64,000 nucleotides of DNA from JBDSSS01 sp963764195 (lineage in GTDB: Bacteria > Actinomycetota > Actinomycetes > Actinomycetales > Dermatophilaceae): contig CAVXRG010000010.1 in NCBI GenBank assembly GCA_963764195.1, positions 1,116,001-1,180,000 of the forward strand, read 5' to 3'. The notes under the pieces were generated by a model. It ran no database searches. It was not told the DNA's origin and saw only the letters and a program-made list of their open reading frames with translations. Position numbers and translations under genes: made by a program. How positions within the stretch are numbered: the stretch's first letter is position 1; every line of letters begins with the position of its first letter. Below are positions 63,140 through 64,000 of the stretch, piece by piece.

Positions 63140-64000
63140 TCAGGGGCCGCGGCGCGCCGCCGTGGAGGCCCGCCGCAGCAGGGACGGGGAGACGGGGCCG
63201 ACGCCGCGCAGGATCCGGCGACGCTGGCCCGTGAGGTCGAAGCCCGAGAGGGTCGCGAGCTCGCGCGCCAGGGTTGCGTCGACGAGCACCGAGCCGGCCG
63301 CTGCGACCCCGGTCAGCCGCGAGGCGCGGTTGACCGTCGTGCCGAAGATGTCCCCGAGCCGCGAGATGATCGGGCCGCGGGCCATCCCGACGCGCACCTC
63401 GGGAAGCACGTCGTCGTCGGTCATCGCGTCGACGAGGTCGAGTGCGATGGCCGCGGCGGGCGCCGAGCTCACGGTGCTGAAGAGCACCTCGTCGCCCACG
63501 GTCTTGATGAGCCGGCCGCCGTGCGCGGTGATGACGTCGGCCGAGAGCGCCTCGAACCGCGAGACGAGGCGGCCGAGGTCGCGCTCGGACATCTTGCGGA
63601 CGAGCGCCGTGAAGTTGACGAGGTCGGCGAAGCCCACCGTCCGCATCTTCGTCGAGCCGTAGGCCTCCGGGTCGGCGTCGGCGAGCATCCGCGCCACCGT
63701 CGCCGAGAGGTGGCGGCGCCATGCGTAGACGAGCAGCGGCTCGAGCCGGTCGGTGAGCTCGGCCAGCCGCCGGGCCGTCTCGGCGGCCGTCTGGGTGCTC
63801 GGGACCGAGCGGGTCTCGGCCTCTCCCTCCCCGGGCACGGCGAGGGCGGCGTGGAGGTCGTTGTCGACGGCCTCGGCGATGAGCTGCGCCTGCCACCCGG
63901 CGAGCCGGTCGGCCGACCGGGCGAAGGCCCGGGTCAGCGAGAGCGCCGTCGTCTCGTCGAGCAGACCGTCCCGGACGAGGGAGGCGACGACGCCGAGAGC
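63140..64000 (-). CDS. Class III adenylate cyclase (5' end outside window)
   Basis: At least 286 residues are visible on the minus strand and the frame stays open to the window edge. An N-terminal helical regulatory part (with DGLLDETTALSLTRAFARSA; about 50 residues visible) precedes the catalytic domain. The metal Asp are in GFADLVNFTAL and KTVGDEVLF. The Lys in IKTVGDE and the Asp in GDIFGTTVNRASRL are the adenine-selecting residues, and Asn and Arg of TVNRASRL stabilise the transition state. All key residues are present, so it probably makes cAMP. It resembles Rv1264/Rv2212-type cyclases. Confidence 0.88.
   Translation of the reverse strand, partial: ALGVVASLVRDGLLDETTALSLTRAFARSADRLAGWQAQLIAEAVDNDLHAALAVPGEGEAETRSVPSTQTAAETARRLAELTDRLEPLLVYAWRRHLSATVARMLADADPEAYGSTKMRTVGFADLVNFTALVRKMSERDLGRLVSRFEALSADVITAHGGRLIKTVGDEVLFSTVSSAPAAAIALDLVDAMTDDDVLPEVRVGMARGPIISRLGDIFGTTVNRASRLTGVAAAGSVLVDATLARELATLSGFDLTGQRRRILRGVGPVSPSLLRRASTAARRGP

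Overview
The window is about 72% G+C, with dense genes, GTG starts, frequent ATGA/GTGA stop-start overlaps, and marker genes of Actinomycetota: whiB2, mtrAB-lpqB, mycothione reductase, F420 biosynthesis genes, a DUF3499 protein and an Rv3235-family protein. The gene complement and codon use suggest a Micrococcales chromosome, perhaps Intrasporangiaceae. That family-level placement is inference.
Layout: 1-3.3 kb holds a partial membrane protein, a CpaE/Ssd-like ATPase, an SAF-domain protein, a small HTH regulator and a conserved hypothetical. 3.4-11.6 kb holds a LysM protein, an Rv3235-family protein, secA, a YcaQ-type DNA glycosylase, an orphan response regulator, the long-form hibernation factor gene hpf and a comF-family gene. 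11.6-20.9 kb holds lpqB-mtrB-mtrA, a lipoprotein, an unknown multi-pass membrane protein, ahcY and a CDF transporter. 20.9-33.5 kb holds mycothione reductase, an SIS isomerase-like protein, a Trm112-like protein, manB, DUF3499, a metallopeptidase-fold protein, DUF5719, a large GT2 membrane glycosyltransferase, whiB2 and fbiA-fbiB. As I recall it, this follows the Mycobacterium tuberculosis order from about Rv3235 to Rv3277.
33.6-38.3 kb is a Tad-type pilus/secretion operon (cpaF-tadB-tadC-flp-like-tadE-tadE-like-tadG-like). 38.5-44.4 kb holds a FadE25-like acyl-CoA dehydrogenase, a SAM-IV riboswitch controlling metY, an S66 LD-carboxypeptidase and a CPA1 Na+/H+ antiporter fused to a UBP-type zinc finger.
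44.4-56.3 kb is the most notable accessory region. It looks like a near-complete legionaminic-acid (nonulosonic acid) locus: legC, legB, ptmE-like, legG, legI, a NeuD/LegH-like acyltransferase, a capsule-type glycosyltransferase and a Wzx-like flippase on the minus strand, then a Gfo/Idh (ptmF-like) gene, legF (with an apparent frameshift at its 5' end) and an SDR (ptmA-like) on the plus strand. The gene set predicts synthesis of CMP-legionaminate or a close relative, its transfer to a glycan, and export across the membrane.
56.4-64 kb holds an LLM-class F420-dependent oxidoreductase, a CoA-binding protein, purE-purK, gtrA, a two-component system, an enoyl-CoA hydratase and a class III adenylate cyclase cut by the window edge.
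Two sequence-level signals run through the whole window: an overrepresented heptamer GGCATAC/GTATGCC (30 copies by eye), and many genes whose start codon lies 6-8 nt after a TAG-type -10 hexamer, which suggests widespread leaderless transcription. No tRNA, rRNA, CRISPR array, insertion sequence or prophage was seen.
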